Source: Isoetes taiwanensis
Taxonomy: Eukaryota > Streptophyta > Lycopodiopsida > Isoetales > Isoetaceae
Length of the DNA: 64,000 nucleotides
Direction of reading: 5' to 3'
Assembly: GCA_021234155.1 (NCBI GenBank)
Contig: JAJEKV010000003.1
Location: 16,538,386-16,602,385 of the forward strand
The notes beneath the pieces are model-generated. The model saw only the letters and a program-made list of their open reading frames with translations, ran no database searches and was not told the DNA's origin. A program made the position numbers and the translations under genes. Below are positions 11,407 to 21,299 of the stretch, piece after piece. The first letter of the stretch is position 1. The number at the start of each line of letters is the position of its first letter.

Positions 11407-12780
11407 TTAATCTTCTTTCCACTCACCTATCGGATCGGTATCGACTACTTCGATGATGAGCCGACCCTTGCATTGCTCCATGAATTGGAGGTACTGCTTC
11501 TCCAAATCTGATTGTAGTATCCACGTAGCGTCCTCCACAGGTAAGTGCGTCCATTTCACTAGGTATTGGAGAAATTGGGATTTCCTTGTCTTCTTATAGG
11601 CCCTGTCAAGAAGAACCTCTGGGATGATTTCGAGTTGGTCGTCCATCATTTCCAGTAACTTAGTTGTCTCCAATACTTCCTCTGGATTAGGAGTGTACCT
11701 CTTTAAGAGACTTACATGGAAGACCCTATGGATTTTGAGATGTGCTGGCAGGTCCAACTTGTAGGATTGGCTACTTACTCTTTTGGTTATCCTGAATGGT
11801 CCATCCCATTTTGGAGCAAGCTTCTTGCAGTTGCCGATGCGGAGCTTGGCCTGCTTCACCTTGATCTTTAACCATACATTGTCTCCCACCTGAAATTCCC
11901 TTACCGTCCTGTGCTTATCGGCTATGCTTTTCTGCCTACTTCTCGCGGCTAGAAGGTATCCTCTTACCTCCTCCGCTAGCTGCTGCATATCCGATAACAT
12001 CTGCTGGAAGACTTCCACTTTTGACACTGGGTTGTGCCAAGTATCTGGGGTAAGACACTTATACCCATAATTAATCATGAAATGAGACATCTGGGATGAC
12101 TCCTGCTTTGTGCTGTTGTAGGCAAACTCCACTACGTGGATGAAATCATCCCACTTAGACTATTTGTTCCACACATAATTCCTTAGCATATCTTCAATGA
12201 TCCGGTTGGTTCTCTCTGTCTAACCATCCGTCTGCGGGTGGTATGTTGTGCTCATAGAAAGCTTCGTCTGAATGGTGGTAAACAAATCCTGCCAGAATGC
12301 ACTCATAAATTTAGAGTCTCTATCCGAGATTATTTCCCTTGGCATCCCGTGGAGTCTAAATATCTCTTTGGTGAACAATATGGCAGTATCCAATGCCGTG
12401 TCTGTGGTCCTACACGACACGAAATGTGCCATCTTCGACAACTTGTCCACCACCACCATTAGTGCATCCTTGCCTCTTACTGTCCTCGGAAGCCCTGTAA
12501 TGAAATCCATACTTATGACTTCCCATTTTGCATTTGGCACTGGCAATGGCTCTAAGGCTCCTGGAATTCGTAGTTGCTTCGCTTTCGTCTGCTGGCATAA
12601 CTAGCACTCCCGAATGTATCTCGCTACTTGCTTCTTCATGCCGGGCCAAAAGTAGCTGCTTCTGACTTTGAAATATGTCTTCATGAACCCTGCATGCCCT
12701 GCTATGGGACTGTTGTGTGTATCGTGGAGTATTAACTTCCTTACTCCCGAAGATTCTGGTACACACAACTTATTCTTATG
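11407..12780 (-). pseudogene. Integrase with C-terminal chromodomain (element A)
   Basis: Integrase inserts retroelement cDNA into the genome. In sense order, a zinc-binding H2C2-like stretch (about 12780-12600) is followed by the catalytic core at 12546-12220 with WEVISMDFITGLP (first Asp), ISDRDSKFMSAFWQ (second Asp) and TTYHPQTDG. A stop follows that motif, then NRIIEDMLRNYVW resumes. From 12132 the frame is open to the end: MEFAYNST, GPFRITKRV, VSLLKRY, and a chromodomain near 11640-11480 with LLDRAYKKTRKSQ, QYLVKWTHLPVEDATW. Chromodomains of this class steer integration to marked chromatin. The first zinc-binding half is shifted in frame relative to the core, and the core has a stop, so the gene is dead. 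Family assignment is secure; it is a chromovirus. Confidence 0.9.
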
Positions 12781-13440
12781 TATAACAGGTTACCTTCCTT
12801 CTTATAATGCTTGAAGGTATCCCTTTCCTTATTTGTTCTTGCCTCTTTAGAGAGGCTTGTCCACACTTCTTTAAAGTCGCCGTCTGATGGCAACGTCTCT
12901 TCGATCCTTTTGCCATACTCACTTGTGAGAGTCAATATGGCGTTGCAATGGGTTCTTGTCTTCAATGGCTTCCTGGAGAGCGCATCTGCTACTACATTTA
13001 GCTTCCCTGGCTTGTAGACTATTTCGAAGTCGTACTCTTCGAGAAACTCCATCCACCTCCTTTGCCTCAAATTCAGGAGTGATTGCGTGAATATGTACTG
13101 GAGGCTTTGATGATCTGTGTCTAGTTGGAACTTTCTTCCCAACAAGTAGTGTCTCCAGATTCTCAAGGCCCTCACAATGGCCAAAAGCTCTTGGTCATGT
13201 GTTGGGCAGCATTACTCTGCATCATTCATCTTCTTGGAGTCGTATGTGACTACCCTTCCCTCCTGCATGAGGACTGCTCCCGTTGCTATCTTGCTAGCAT
13301 CTGTCGCTACAAGCTTATCATTACTTGGATCTGGCAAGACTAAGACTGGCGCAGTCGTTAAAGCTTCCTTCAATGTCTCAAATGCTGCATGGGCCTTCCT
13401 TTGCCAATGACTCGCCCAATCTTTTATCTTTCCTGCTTTG
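12781..13440 (-). pseudogene. RNase H domain (element A)
   Basis: Degrades RNA of the RNA:DNA hybrid during reverse transcription. In sense order: LVATDASKIATGAVLMQ (first Asp), TYDSKKMNDAE (Glu), [19 protein letters not shown] (third Asp), [16 protein letters not shown], and [11 protein letters not shown] (last Asp). All four catalytic acids are visible. A TAA interrupts the frame right after NDAE near 13213. The connector to integrase follows at 12960-12780. Gene order RT, RNase H, IN is the normal Ty3 order. Confidence 0.88.
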
Positions 13441-14426
13441 GTGAGGTCCGTTCAATAGGGCTGCCACCTTTGCAAAGTTCTTAATGAACTTCCTATAATA
13501 CCCTGCTAAGCCGAGGAAGCTCCTCACTTCATGTGTGTTCTTTGGTGCCAGCCAATCAATTACCGCTTCAATCTTTGCAGGGTCGGTGGAGATCCCTTCT
13601 GCTATGATTACGTGCCCCAAGTACTCCACTCTTTCCGTCGCGAAGTGACACTTGGATAGCTTCGCAAAAAGCTGATGCCTCCTCAACTTTTCAAGTACTT
13701 TTCTCAAGTGCTGGACATGCTCCTCTAAGGATTTGCTGTAGACTAGAATGTCATCAAAGAAAACTATGATGAAAGTATCTAGGAACTCGCGGAAAACATC
13801 ATTCATGAGCCTCATGAAGATTGTTGGAATATTGGATAATCCAAACGGCATCACTGCGAACTTATAATGGCCATATCTCGTCCTGAATGCAGACTTATGG
13901 ATGTCCTCTTCCTTGATTCTGATCTGGTGATAGCCTGACCTTAGATCTATCTTGGAGAAGACCTTTGCTCCTTGCAACTGATCCATCAAATCATCTGATC
14001 GAGGTAGGGCATATGTGTTCTTGATGGTGTGCTTGTTAAATTGACGATAGTCAATGCACATTCTAAGACTTCCATCCTTCTTCTTGACGAAGAGTATTGA
14101 CGCTCCAAATGGTCTAGCAACTCCTGCAATTGCTTCTTCAATTCCGTCAACTCCTGGGTTGACATTCTGAAGGGCGCCTTGCTTGTTGGCTTAGTTCCTG
14201 GCTCAAGTGCTATTTCACACTCGATTCCTCTGTAAGGTGGAAGTTGCTTAATCTCATCTGGGAACAAATCATGAAGTTCCTTCACCAACTTTGCTATAGG
14301 CTTTGGGAGCTTGCTCAATGCTTTGGTCTCTTTGTCTTCCTCTGTCTCCTGCTCGTCAACTTCGAGTTTAAAGACATAGGCCACTTGCTCCTTCCTTATG
14401 CACTTAAGTAACTTCTTACTAGACAT
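13378..14426 (-). pseudogene. Reverse transcriptase (element A)
   Basis: Copies the element RNA into DNA. In sense order from 14426: [35 protein letters not shown], then a frame change near 14100, then [65 protein letters not shown], and the catalytic box [10 protein letters not shown] (13770-13740), where the usual Ile or Val before Asp-Asp is Phe. It then continues with [25 protein letters not shown] and [13 protein letters not shown]. Two frame changes (about 14100 and 13440) make this copy non-functional. Assignment to Ty3 chromoviruses is secure. Confidence 0.92.
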
Positions 14427-14740
14427 GCATTCATGATTGGGGTGACTTCTTTACCTGTTATCTCAATGACCTTGCCCTCTAGCGTCGTTAATGTTACTTT
14501 TCGCTTCCCACAATCAATTGTGGCTCCTGCTGGTCCAAGGTATTCCATGCCTATGATCAAGTCGTACTTGCCGATGTTCATCACTTCTGCTCCCATTCCA
14601 ACATTGATACCTGGCAAGTCTATGTCAAAGTTGATCCTCTTCCCTGCTGTGTGTCGGATTGCCCAACTAGCCAACACAACCTGTAACCCCTGTCCTTGCA
14701 CTCTGGAAGGTTCTTGATGTCGTGTAGGGTCAGGTAAGCT
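14396..14740 (-). pseudogene. Retropepsin-like region lacking a visible active site (element A)
   Basis: The C-terminal half of a retroelement aspartic protease is clear: LQVVLASWAIRHTAGKR, then KYDLIIGMEYLGPAGATID, the usual DLILGMDWL block. About 20 residues upstream of LQVVLA one expects the catalytic Asp-Ser/Thr-Gly loop; in its place the open frame reads NPVIIQGEAYLTLHDIKN. Either the loop has been deleted in this copy or this lineage uses a different arrangement. It overlaps the start of the RT-coding segment, as normal in a polyprotein. Confidence 0.65.
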
Positions 14741-15392
14741 TCTCCTTGAATGATGACTGGGTTAGGCTGGTGATGCCTAATCCAAGTGGTGGAGCTGTCC
14801 TTGTCGCTCTTAGCCCCTCTTCAAAACTCTGAAGTTCCTCCTCTGCTTGCTGCCTTTCTTGTGTCGGGTCGACGTTGATGATGTCTTCTACGTCTGACCC
14901 ACGTCCTTTCTCTTCCTCCTGCTCTGCCTCCTCGTACTCCAGAAGCATCTGCTCCTCTTCACCTGCTGCCATGGGCCATAGGCTCGAGCTCTAGGGGTTG
15001 GACAGATGGTTCTCCTATCTGGGGTTGGGCTCTTTGGGATAGGAATATAGCTACAGCCGCAGTGTAGGAGAAATATCTCCTCCTATTTACAGCTACTGGC
15101 ATGTAATTGGGCAAGCGGCTAGCCTTATTTTCTAGGTACTTATCTATCTTGGGAATGTCCTGCAGAGCTGTACCATGCTTGATGCAAAGTATCCTATGCA
15201 AGGGGGAAGTTCTAATAGAGAGGGCCCTATCTTGGTATGGAATTCAGTCATGATCTCTTGGTAGTAAGGAGTAGCATTGATGGTGGAATCCACATCGATC
15301 TCCTTCTGAAAAACAACGAAGACCGAGCCGATGTCAGCTTCAGCCACATGAGCAGTGGCGTTGTACCATCGCCTAAATGCAGATGTTACCAT
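14730..15392 (-). CDS. ORF2 leader of element A, function unknown
   Basis: The ATG at 15392 opens a minus-strand frame (MVTSAFRRWYNATAHVAEAD) in the position where gag is expected before the protease. The frame changes near 15190 and again near 14975. Later parts are rich in Glu (EEEQMLLEYEEAEQEEEKG, 14960-14900) and resemble a flexible acidic linker. I see no retrotransposon capsid consensus and no CCHC zinc knuckle. It lies 113 bp downstream of its own TATA box (15505-15511). It could be a diverged capsid or a different leader protein. The frame changes mean it is probably broken here. Confidence 0.45.
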
Positions 15393-15504
15393 GATGCTAG
15401 AGCTGCTGGGGTTATCAAACAGATGAGAAAGCGCCTCTGGGAGCTGAAAAATTGCCTTGGAGTGAGGAGCAAAGGAGTAGGGTGCAAATGAGGGTTGTGG
15501 TCCT

Positions 15505-15511
15505 CTTTATA
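15505..15511 (-). promoter_or_regulatory. TATA box and telo-box before ORF2 (promoter module 2)
   Basis: The minus strand reads CTATAAAGAGG. About 35 bp upstream in sense is CCAAACCCTAAAATTTTT, a telo-box. This mirrors the ORF1 promoter (43377-43384), including the CCAAACCCTAAAAT block. The distance to the ORF2 ATG is 113 bp. Confidence 0.6.
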
Positions 15512-15682
15512 GACAAAACCCTAATTTGGAAAAATTTTAGGGTTTGGGGATAATCTATCATTCTGAGGTGCTGCTATGGAAATCATAGGCAAACTAGGTT
15601 AAAGAATGCATCCTAAGGATCCTATTGCAACAAATTTCATCTAATTTGGATGTAGTTGGGATAAGTTAGATCTAATTTGGTT

Positions 15683-15730
15683 TGACCACTCACAAAGTGC
15701 GCGAGAGGCACTTTCAAGATTTTAGGAATG
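15683..15730. repeat. Dyad element copy 2b, first part
   Basis: GACCACTCACAAAGTGCGCG then AGGCACTT(T)CAAGATTTT. It is the first part of a ~75-bp dyad, interrupted by element B; it resumes at 36943-36977 with GCTCCTGGTGCACTCTGTG. Arms GTGCGC and GCAC...CTGTG pair around a TTCC-AAAATTTT-GGAA-like centre. Confidence 0.7.
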
Positions 15731-17649
15731 TGTTGACCCCCAACCTGGCTAGAGAGTCAAACACAAGAAGCCAACTTGAGTTTTTACTCAAGTTGGGGTT
15801 AGAACCTCCATATCACTTAAGGTGATCAGTCTACACAAGAATTTCTCAGGGGAAAAGCTCAGTTATCAAGTATTCATACCTTTCCCAATTCTAGAATATG
15901 GAGCCCTTACTCAAGTCGATGTAGCTCTCATAGACGGATTGATTTCCAAGGTCAAGTGATTGTGACTTGTACAGAAAAGTTATAGGCAAGCAAGGGTGAA
16001 AACCTTGACCAAGTCTGAGATTTAATCTGCAAGATATTCGATCTCAAATTTGGGTCAAATTTTGGTCAATATCAGCCAAAACTACAAACAGATCTTAGAG
16101 TTTTATAACTTGAGTTGCAGATAGAATTTTGAAGAGATTCCAAAACTAAGGTGCAGTATAGATCCCAAAGGTGAGGGGCATGTAATCAAATCATAATTTG
16201 GATCACTAAAACTATTTTTTTGGCACTGTTTTGTGAATATCAGTCTAAAATTGTATCAGACAGAATGCAAAAAATGGTAACTTGAGTTTGGGATGGATTT
16301 CTTTCGAAATTTTTGTGCACATAGGTGCAAATATGATAAGAAAGGAAGTGCAAATGGTCATATGCAAGAAAAAATGAAGGGATACTTCACTGTAAAAATG
16401 TTTGTGATGCAAAAATACTAAAGGATCATGACAGTCAACTTTTTAAATACTTGGCAGGCAATTTTCATTGAAATGAAGGTAATACACGGTGAATAAGAGT
16501 CTTAGGATCATAGATCAATCATCAAGATAGCTTAGGAGGTCAATAAATAATATCAAATCAAGAATATCAGTCCAATTTTCTCAAATCGAACTGTGGAACA
16601 CTCAGATACTTCATGAACGTCTTCAGATCATGCTCAGCATGTATCAATGTTGAGGTTTGATGCGTCTGGGCCTTCAAAAACTTCTGTCATTGTTTTCCCC
16701 GGTATATAGATTTAGATTTAATGATTCCGGCATCTTAGGACTTGATTATAGGCTTAATGGGATGCTGATGAGTGGGAATCCAAGAATAGGTAGTTTTTGT
16801 AGCTTAAGATCCCAATTCCGGCGTGATTCGAGCAAGTTTCTAACTTTAGGGTTCTTCAACTGTATTTTTCCAGAGTTTGCGCGATACGGTGGCCGTATTT
16901 TTGGAGGTATAAACCAAGAATATGCTGTATTCATTTAGCCATTTCGAAAAGCTAGGCCATGGTTCAATAGAGATCCAAAAATAATTATGAAGTCATTTGG
17001 GTCTATAGTAACCCTAATAATTTGGGGAATATACTAGGTAGATACCATGACTGGAATATTCCATGGGGGATACTTGGGTGGCATGGGTAATTAGGCACAT
17101 TTGGTAAATGAAGTGAGGGAGCATAAGAATTTGCAAATAAGGGTTGGGCTAGGGACATTTGCAAGAATGTAATATGGAAAAAATGAGAGAAAATATATGG
17201 AATGGGAAGATCATCCTTTGGGGTGAACAAAAGGCCTTTAGAAAAGAAGGATTTAGGCAAGCATGGTGCAATTGGCAAAAAAGTGAACATGGGAAGATAT
17301 AGGCATGAGAGAAATATGACTAGGAAAATTTTGAAATGGGGGTAAGAATATGGATAAAAAATGGCTAGGAGGTGGAATCAAATACCATGGGGTCTTCCAA
17401 ACTTTGTCTTCCAAACTTCAAAAAGCATCTTCCAATCTTCACAACCCAGAATATCATAGAGCATCTTTTGAATACTTTTGACCTCAGATAAAGCATCTTC
17501 CATAGGAGTTGACCTTTGAAGATTAATATTGTTTGACCTTCATGTCAATGTTGACTACCAAGCTCTTTTTTTATTTAACTCTTCCACAATAACTTGACCT
17601 ACTTCAATACATGAACCAACAGTTAGTATGTTGCCCTTTGGGGGCAACA
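15731..17649 (-). repeat. Element B 3' LTR
   Basis: TGTTGACCCC at 15731 to GGGCAACA at 17649. The last 21 bp form a hairpin (TGTTGCCC and GGGCAACA). Near 15770-15795 is a perfect 11-bp inverted repeat (CCAACTTGAGT and ACTCAAGTTGG), and at 15800-15810 the PBS-like TAGAACCTCCA (antisense). Confidence 0.95.
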
Positions 17650-18532
17650 TCTCGCCAAAACAAGAAAATGGCTGGTCCCCTCAGCCATAAGGGGTCTTCA
17701 TATTTGCTCCAAAGTGTCTAAGTGAGAATTATGGTAAAGAGAAGGTGTAAAGTGTATGTGTTGATGAAATAGAAGTGAGTAGGGTGGTGTGAGGATGTAA
17801 GTGAGTGAGAAAAGGTGAGAATGAGTGTGAATATCATAAGGAAGTGATGGAAATGGAGTGTATGAGATGAGGTGAGTGGGTGGATAAATGTTGAAATCTC
17901 GCCAAAACAAGAAAATGTGTGTGAAAAAAGGTAAGAATGAGTGTGAATATGGTCAAGTAGTGCTGGAAAGGAAGTGTAGAAGGGTGAAGTGAATGTGCAA
18001 GAATTGAGATCTCGCCAAAACAAGAAAATGTATGCCTCCCTGATCCTTAAAAATGCAACTCTGCCATGATGGTGAAGCTGAATTGCAGAGTGCTTTCTTT
18101 TGGGAATGAAAACAAGAATAAGGAGTTTAAATGGATAGCAGGACCACTTATGGCAGATGAATAAAGATGGAGAAAGGATGCACCTGTCATGGAAACATAC
18201 AAACAAGTTAATCTTGATCTTTGCACCTCTGCTATAATGGTGAAGCTGAATTTGCAGAGTGCACATTTAGGGAGATAAAATGAGAGTGCATAGCTGAATG
18301 GAGGGCAGGACCACAATGAGACAGATGAATGAAGATGGAAAAAGGGTGCTCCTGCAAATGACACTTGGCAATTAATAAAAATCCTTGTTCTGAAGCTGTT
18401 TGATAGCTCATCCTTCATAATGGCTAATCTGCAAATATAAACTCAATGAAGACATTAGTTCTAAATTTAAGACAAAGTGAAATCTAATCCAACCTATCTA
18501 ATATTTAACTTTAATTCTAACTTGTCTAGGTT
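17650..18532 (-). repeat. Element B 3' UTR with iterated motif and hairpins
   Basis: The motif TCTCGCCAAAACAAGAAAA (sense TTTTCTTGTTTTGGCGAGA) occurs at 17650, 17894 and 18010, spaced by AC/TC-rich filler. Two copies of a hairpin unit follow (GCAACTCTGCC...GCAGAGTGC at 18054-18095 and 18225-18263). The motif copy at 17650 is exactly against the 3' LTR, where a polypurine tract is expected; only GGCGAGA is purine-rich. Confidence 0.75.
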
Positions 18533-20221
18533 CTAGAACATAAAAAGAGACAAGCATATATGATGATCCCAGTACCTTTTCAGGTGAATAGTGTTGATAG
18601 GATTTGGAAGTGGCATTCCTGAAGTTAATTCCTTTAACCAATAAGAATTGGTGCCTGCAGGTTCCAACACCTCATAGGGACCTTCCCAGAGGTTTTCAAA
18701 CTTACTAGCCGAGTCTTCCCTTGACTTATTCCATTTTAGAACTAACTCTCCAGTTTTGAAAGTTCCCTGTATTTTATGAGCAGCTTTGAAAGCAGCCAAA
18801 TCTTTGGCTTTTTTTAGCAGATTAGCATTCTCAGCTTCCATTCTATACTCCTCTAAATGTAAAAGGGTATCCAATCTTTCCTGCAAAGCATATTCAAAAG
18901 GCAAACATAACTTATGGGCTAACCTCAGAGATGGAAGCTCAAGTTCTACTGGAAGTACAGCTTCAATGCCATATACTAGATTGAAGGGTGTGTGAGTGGT
19001 TGCTGCTTTAATGGTGACTCTATAAGCCCATAGAGCATCCACCAGTTTGACATGCCAATCTTTTTTATTATCATCCATTGTTTTCTGCAAAATGCTTTTC
19101 AAAACTTTATTAGTAGCTTCTGCTTGACCGTTACCTTGGGGATAGTAGGAGGAGCTCTTGGTATGTTTGACCTTAAGAATGGTCAATAAATTAGCAATAA
19201 CGTCATTCACAAAAGGAGTACCTCTATCAGAATGCAATTGTAAAGGAATACCAAACCGTGCACAAATATACTCATGTAAGAACTTTGTTGTTGTAATGGC
19301 ATTAGCCTGTCTTAAAGGAATTGCCTCTGCCCACTTGGTAAAATAATCTGTAGCCACAATAATGTGCTGATGTTGTCCTGCAGAAGGGGGGTTAATAGGG
19401 CCAATATAATCTAATCCCCATATTTGGAAAGGTCCTGGAGAAATAATGGGGTTTAATGCAGCTGGGAGGAGGATCCTTTTGCCAAATATTTGACACTTGT
19501 GGCAAGATTTTATAGCAGTATAACAATCTTTGAATATTGTAGGCCAATAATAACCTGACCTGAGAATTTTCTTGGCAGTAGTATCTCCAGCAAAATGGCC
19601 TCCACATACTCCTTCGTGCATTTCTCTAATGATCAAGGCAGACTCCTCTTCATTGACACACCTCAGTAATAGTCCATCCCTGTTGACTTTACATAAAACA
19701 TCATTAATCATTTTAAATTGCCTACACTTTTCTTTAAATCTCCTTTGCTGGCTCGAGGTCAGCCCTGAGGGCATTTCCTTGAATTGAAGAAAATTCGTTA
19801 TAGGTAGCTGCCAATCCTGTTGGTCCTGTTCTTTATCATCTGCCTGCAGATAAGCTAAGGCATCCACAAGGTCAACAACTTCTACTGCATCCTCATGATC
19901 AAAGAAAATGTAAGGTAAATAAAGACTGGGACTCTTCACCTGATGTAACTCCTTTATGGAAATATCAAAGGTTTCTAGCTTGCAAGCCCACCTTTGAATT
20001 TTTGGTTTAGAGGTAGCCTTACCAAATAACAAACCTGTTGGATTTTGCTTCATATAAACTTGAACAGAACTCTTCAATAGTAAGTGACCTTGTCTGTCAA
20101 TGAGGAACATAAGAGCAGCAGCACTCTTCTCCATTCTGGTGTATTTTTCTTCAGTTGAACTCCACTGTTTGCTCGCAAAAGCTATGATGTGCTTGTCCTG
20201 CAGAATAGCTAGGCCTATGGC
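18533..20221 (-). CDS. Degenerate RNase H and integrase (element B)
   Basis: In sense order: the tail of the Ty3 RNase H (AFASKQWSSTEEKYTRMEKSA), a linker, the zinc-binding domain (MHEGVCGGHFAGDTTAKK, CHKCQIFGKR) and the integrase core with IWGLDYIGP (Asp 1), LHSDRGTPFVNDV (Asp 2), SSSYYPQGNGQAEATNK (Glu), then LWAYRVTIK, FNLVYGIEAVLPVE and the C-terminal FENLWEGPYEVLEP. All three catalytic acids are present. The RNase H lacks its third and fourth acids: where TDH is expected it reads VYMKQNPTGLLF, and where NVVADALSR is expected it reads SPSLYLPYIF. The frame is continuous with the upstream RT except for one TAA at 20222-20224. No chromodomain. The gene functions in integration; this copy has one stop. 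Confidence 0.9.
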   Translation of the reverse strand, partial: AIGLAILQDKHIIAFASKQWSSTEEKYTRMEKSAAALMFLIDRQGHLLLKSSVQVYMKQNPTGLLFGKATSKPKIQRWACKLETFDISIKELHQVKSPSLYLPYIFFDHEDAVEVVDLVDALAYLQADDKEQDQQDWQLPITNFLQFKEMPSGLTSSQQRRFKEKCRQFKMINDVLCKVNRDGLLLRCVNEEESALIIREMHEGVCGGHFAGDTTAKKILRSGYYWPTIFKDCYTAIKSCHKCQIFGKRILLPAALNPIISPGPFQIWGLDYIGPINPPSAGQHQHIIVATDYFTKWAEAIPLRQANAITTTKFLHEYICARFGIPLQLHSDRGTPFVNDVIANLLTILKVKHTKSSSYYPQGNGQAEATNKVLKSILQKTMDDNKKDWHVKLVDALWAYRVTIKAATTHTPFNLVYGIEAVLPVELELPSLRLAHKLCLPFEYALQERLDTLLHLEEYRMEAENANLLKKAKDLAAFKAAHKIQGTFKTGELVLKWNKSREDSASKFENLWEGPYEVLEPAGTNSYWLKELTSGMPLPNPINTIHLKRYWDHHICLSLFMF

Positions 20222-21298
20222 TTAATCAGTGATGGTAATGTAGACCTCAAATGGCTTGTTCAAATCAGGTTTTTTTAGAAGAGTAGCCTCAGAAATGGAT
20301 TTTATAAGCAACTCAAAAGACTCCTGGCAATCTGATGACCATGTGACAGGGACATACTTGCTCTCAGATTTGGAAATCCTGCCTATCCTTGTCAACTTGG
20401 AAATAGGACTTATAATGTGAGCAAAATTAGGAATATACATCCTAAGAAAACTAGTCATGCCAATAAAACTTTTGACCTGCTTCAGATTTTTGGGGGGTAC
20501 CAGCTTTTTGAGAGCTTCAACTTTTTCTTGTGCCACTTGTATACCATTATTGGATACCTCATGCCCCAAAAGTTGCCCTTTGGATGCAAAAAAAACACAT
20601 TTCTTTGGGTTAAGATTGACTCCAAATTCCCTGCACAAAGAGCATATTTTTGCAAGCAATTCCAAATGATTAGTAGGGTGAGATCCTAAGCAAAGGTCAT
20701 CCAAATAAACTCTGAATTCTTGAGGAGACATAGGCCTTAAAATAACATCCATAGCTCTCTGGAAAGTAGCAGGTGCATTCATTAGTCCAAAAGGCATTCT
20801 CTTCATTGCATAAGTTCCCCAAGGGGTAATAAAAGAGGTCTTGGGTTGGTCTTCTTCCTTAATGCCAATTTGATTAAATCCTAAAAATCCATCTAGAAAT
20901 GAGTACACCTCTTTCCCTGCTACAACATATAAAATTTCTTCTAAAAAAGGCAAGGGATAGCAGTCCTTGATGGTAGCTTTGTTAAGATCTCGATAATCAA
21001 TGCAGATCCTTAAGGCACCACTTTTTTTCTCTACAGGTACAATGCAAGACACCCATCCTGGATTAATGATTTCAATAATAACACATGCATCTAGCATTTT
21101 ATCCAACTCATCTTTAATCAATCCCATCAATGAAGCATTAATTCTTCTCAGTTTTTGAAAAACAGGTTTACATCCCTCCTTAATCTTGATTTCAAATTGG
21201 CATACCTCAGCTTTAATACCAGTAAGCTCAGAATAATCCCAAGCAAACACATCTTTCCTTTCTTCAAAGAACATTTGTATATTCTCCCTATTTTGGTA
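20222..21298 (-). CDS. Reverse transcriptase (element B), C-terminal part of split pol
   Basis: Open frame reading FFEERKDVFAWDYSEL, FQKLRRINASLMGLIKDEL, RICIDYRDLNKATIKDCYPL, FLEEILYVVAGKEVYSFLDG, FNQIGIKEEDQPKTSF, MKRMPFGLMNAPATFQRAMD, and the catalytic YLDDLCLGS at about 20690. Then come LNPKKCVFFASKGQLLGHEV and FIGMTSFLRMYIPNFAHI. Upstream, the frame was cut by element C at 21299; the missing N-terminal neighbour resumes at 32421. The first ~28 codons of the open frame to the right of 21299 come from the LTR of element C and are not part of pol. One TAA terminates it at 20222. Residues needed for catalysis are intact. Confidence 0.92.
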   Translation of the reverse strand, partial: YQNRENIQMFFEERKDVFAWDYSELTGIKAEVCQFEIKIKEGCKPVFQKLRRINASLMGLIKDELDKMLDACVIIEIINPGWVSCIVPVEKKSGALRICIDYRDLNKATIKDCYPLPFLEEILYVVAGKEVYSFLDGFLGFNQIGIKEEDQPKTSFITPWGTYAMKRMPFGLMNAPATFQRAMDVILRPMSPQEFRVYLDDLCLGSHPTNHLELLAKICSLCREFGVNLNPKKCVFFASKGQLLGHEVSNNGIQVAQEKVEALKKLVPPKNLKQVKSFIGMTSFLRMYIPNFAHIISPISKLTRIGRISKSESKYVPVTWSSDCQESFELLIKSISEATLLKKPDLNKPFEVYITITD

Positions 21299-21299
21299 T

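Noticed and set aside
16657-16938. 93-codon + frame repeated at 35967-36215
   Set aside because: Inside the LTRs of element B; no motif, and the downstream end differs between the copies.
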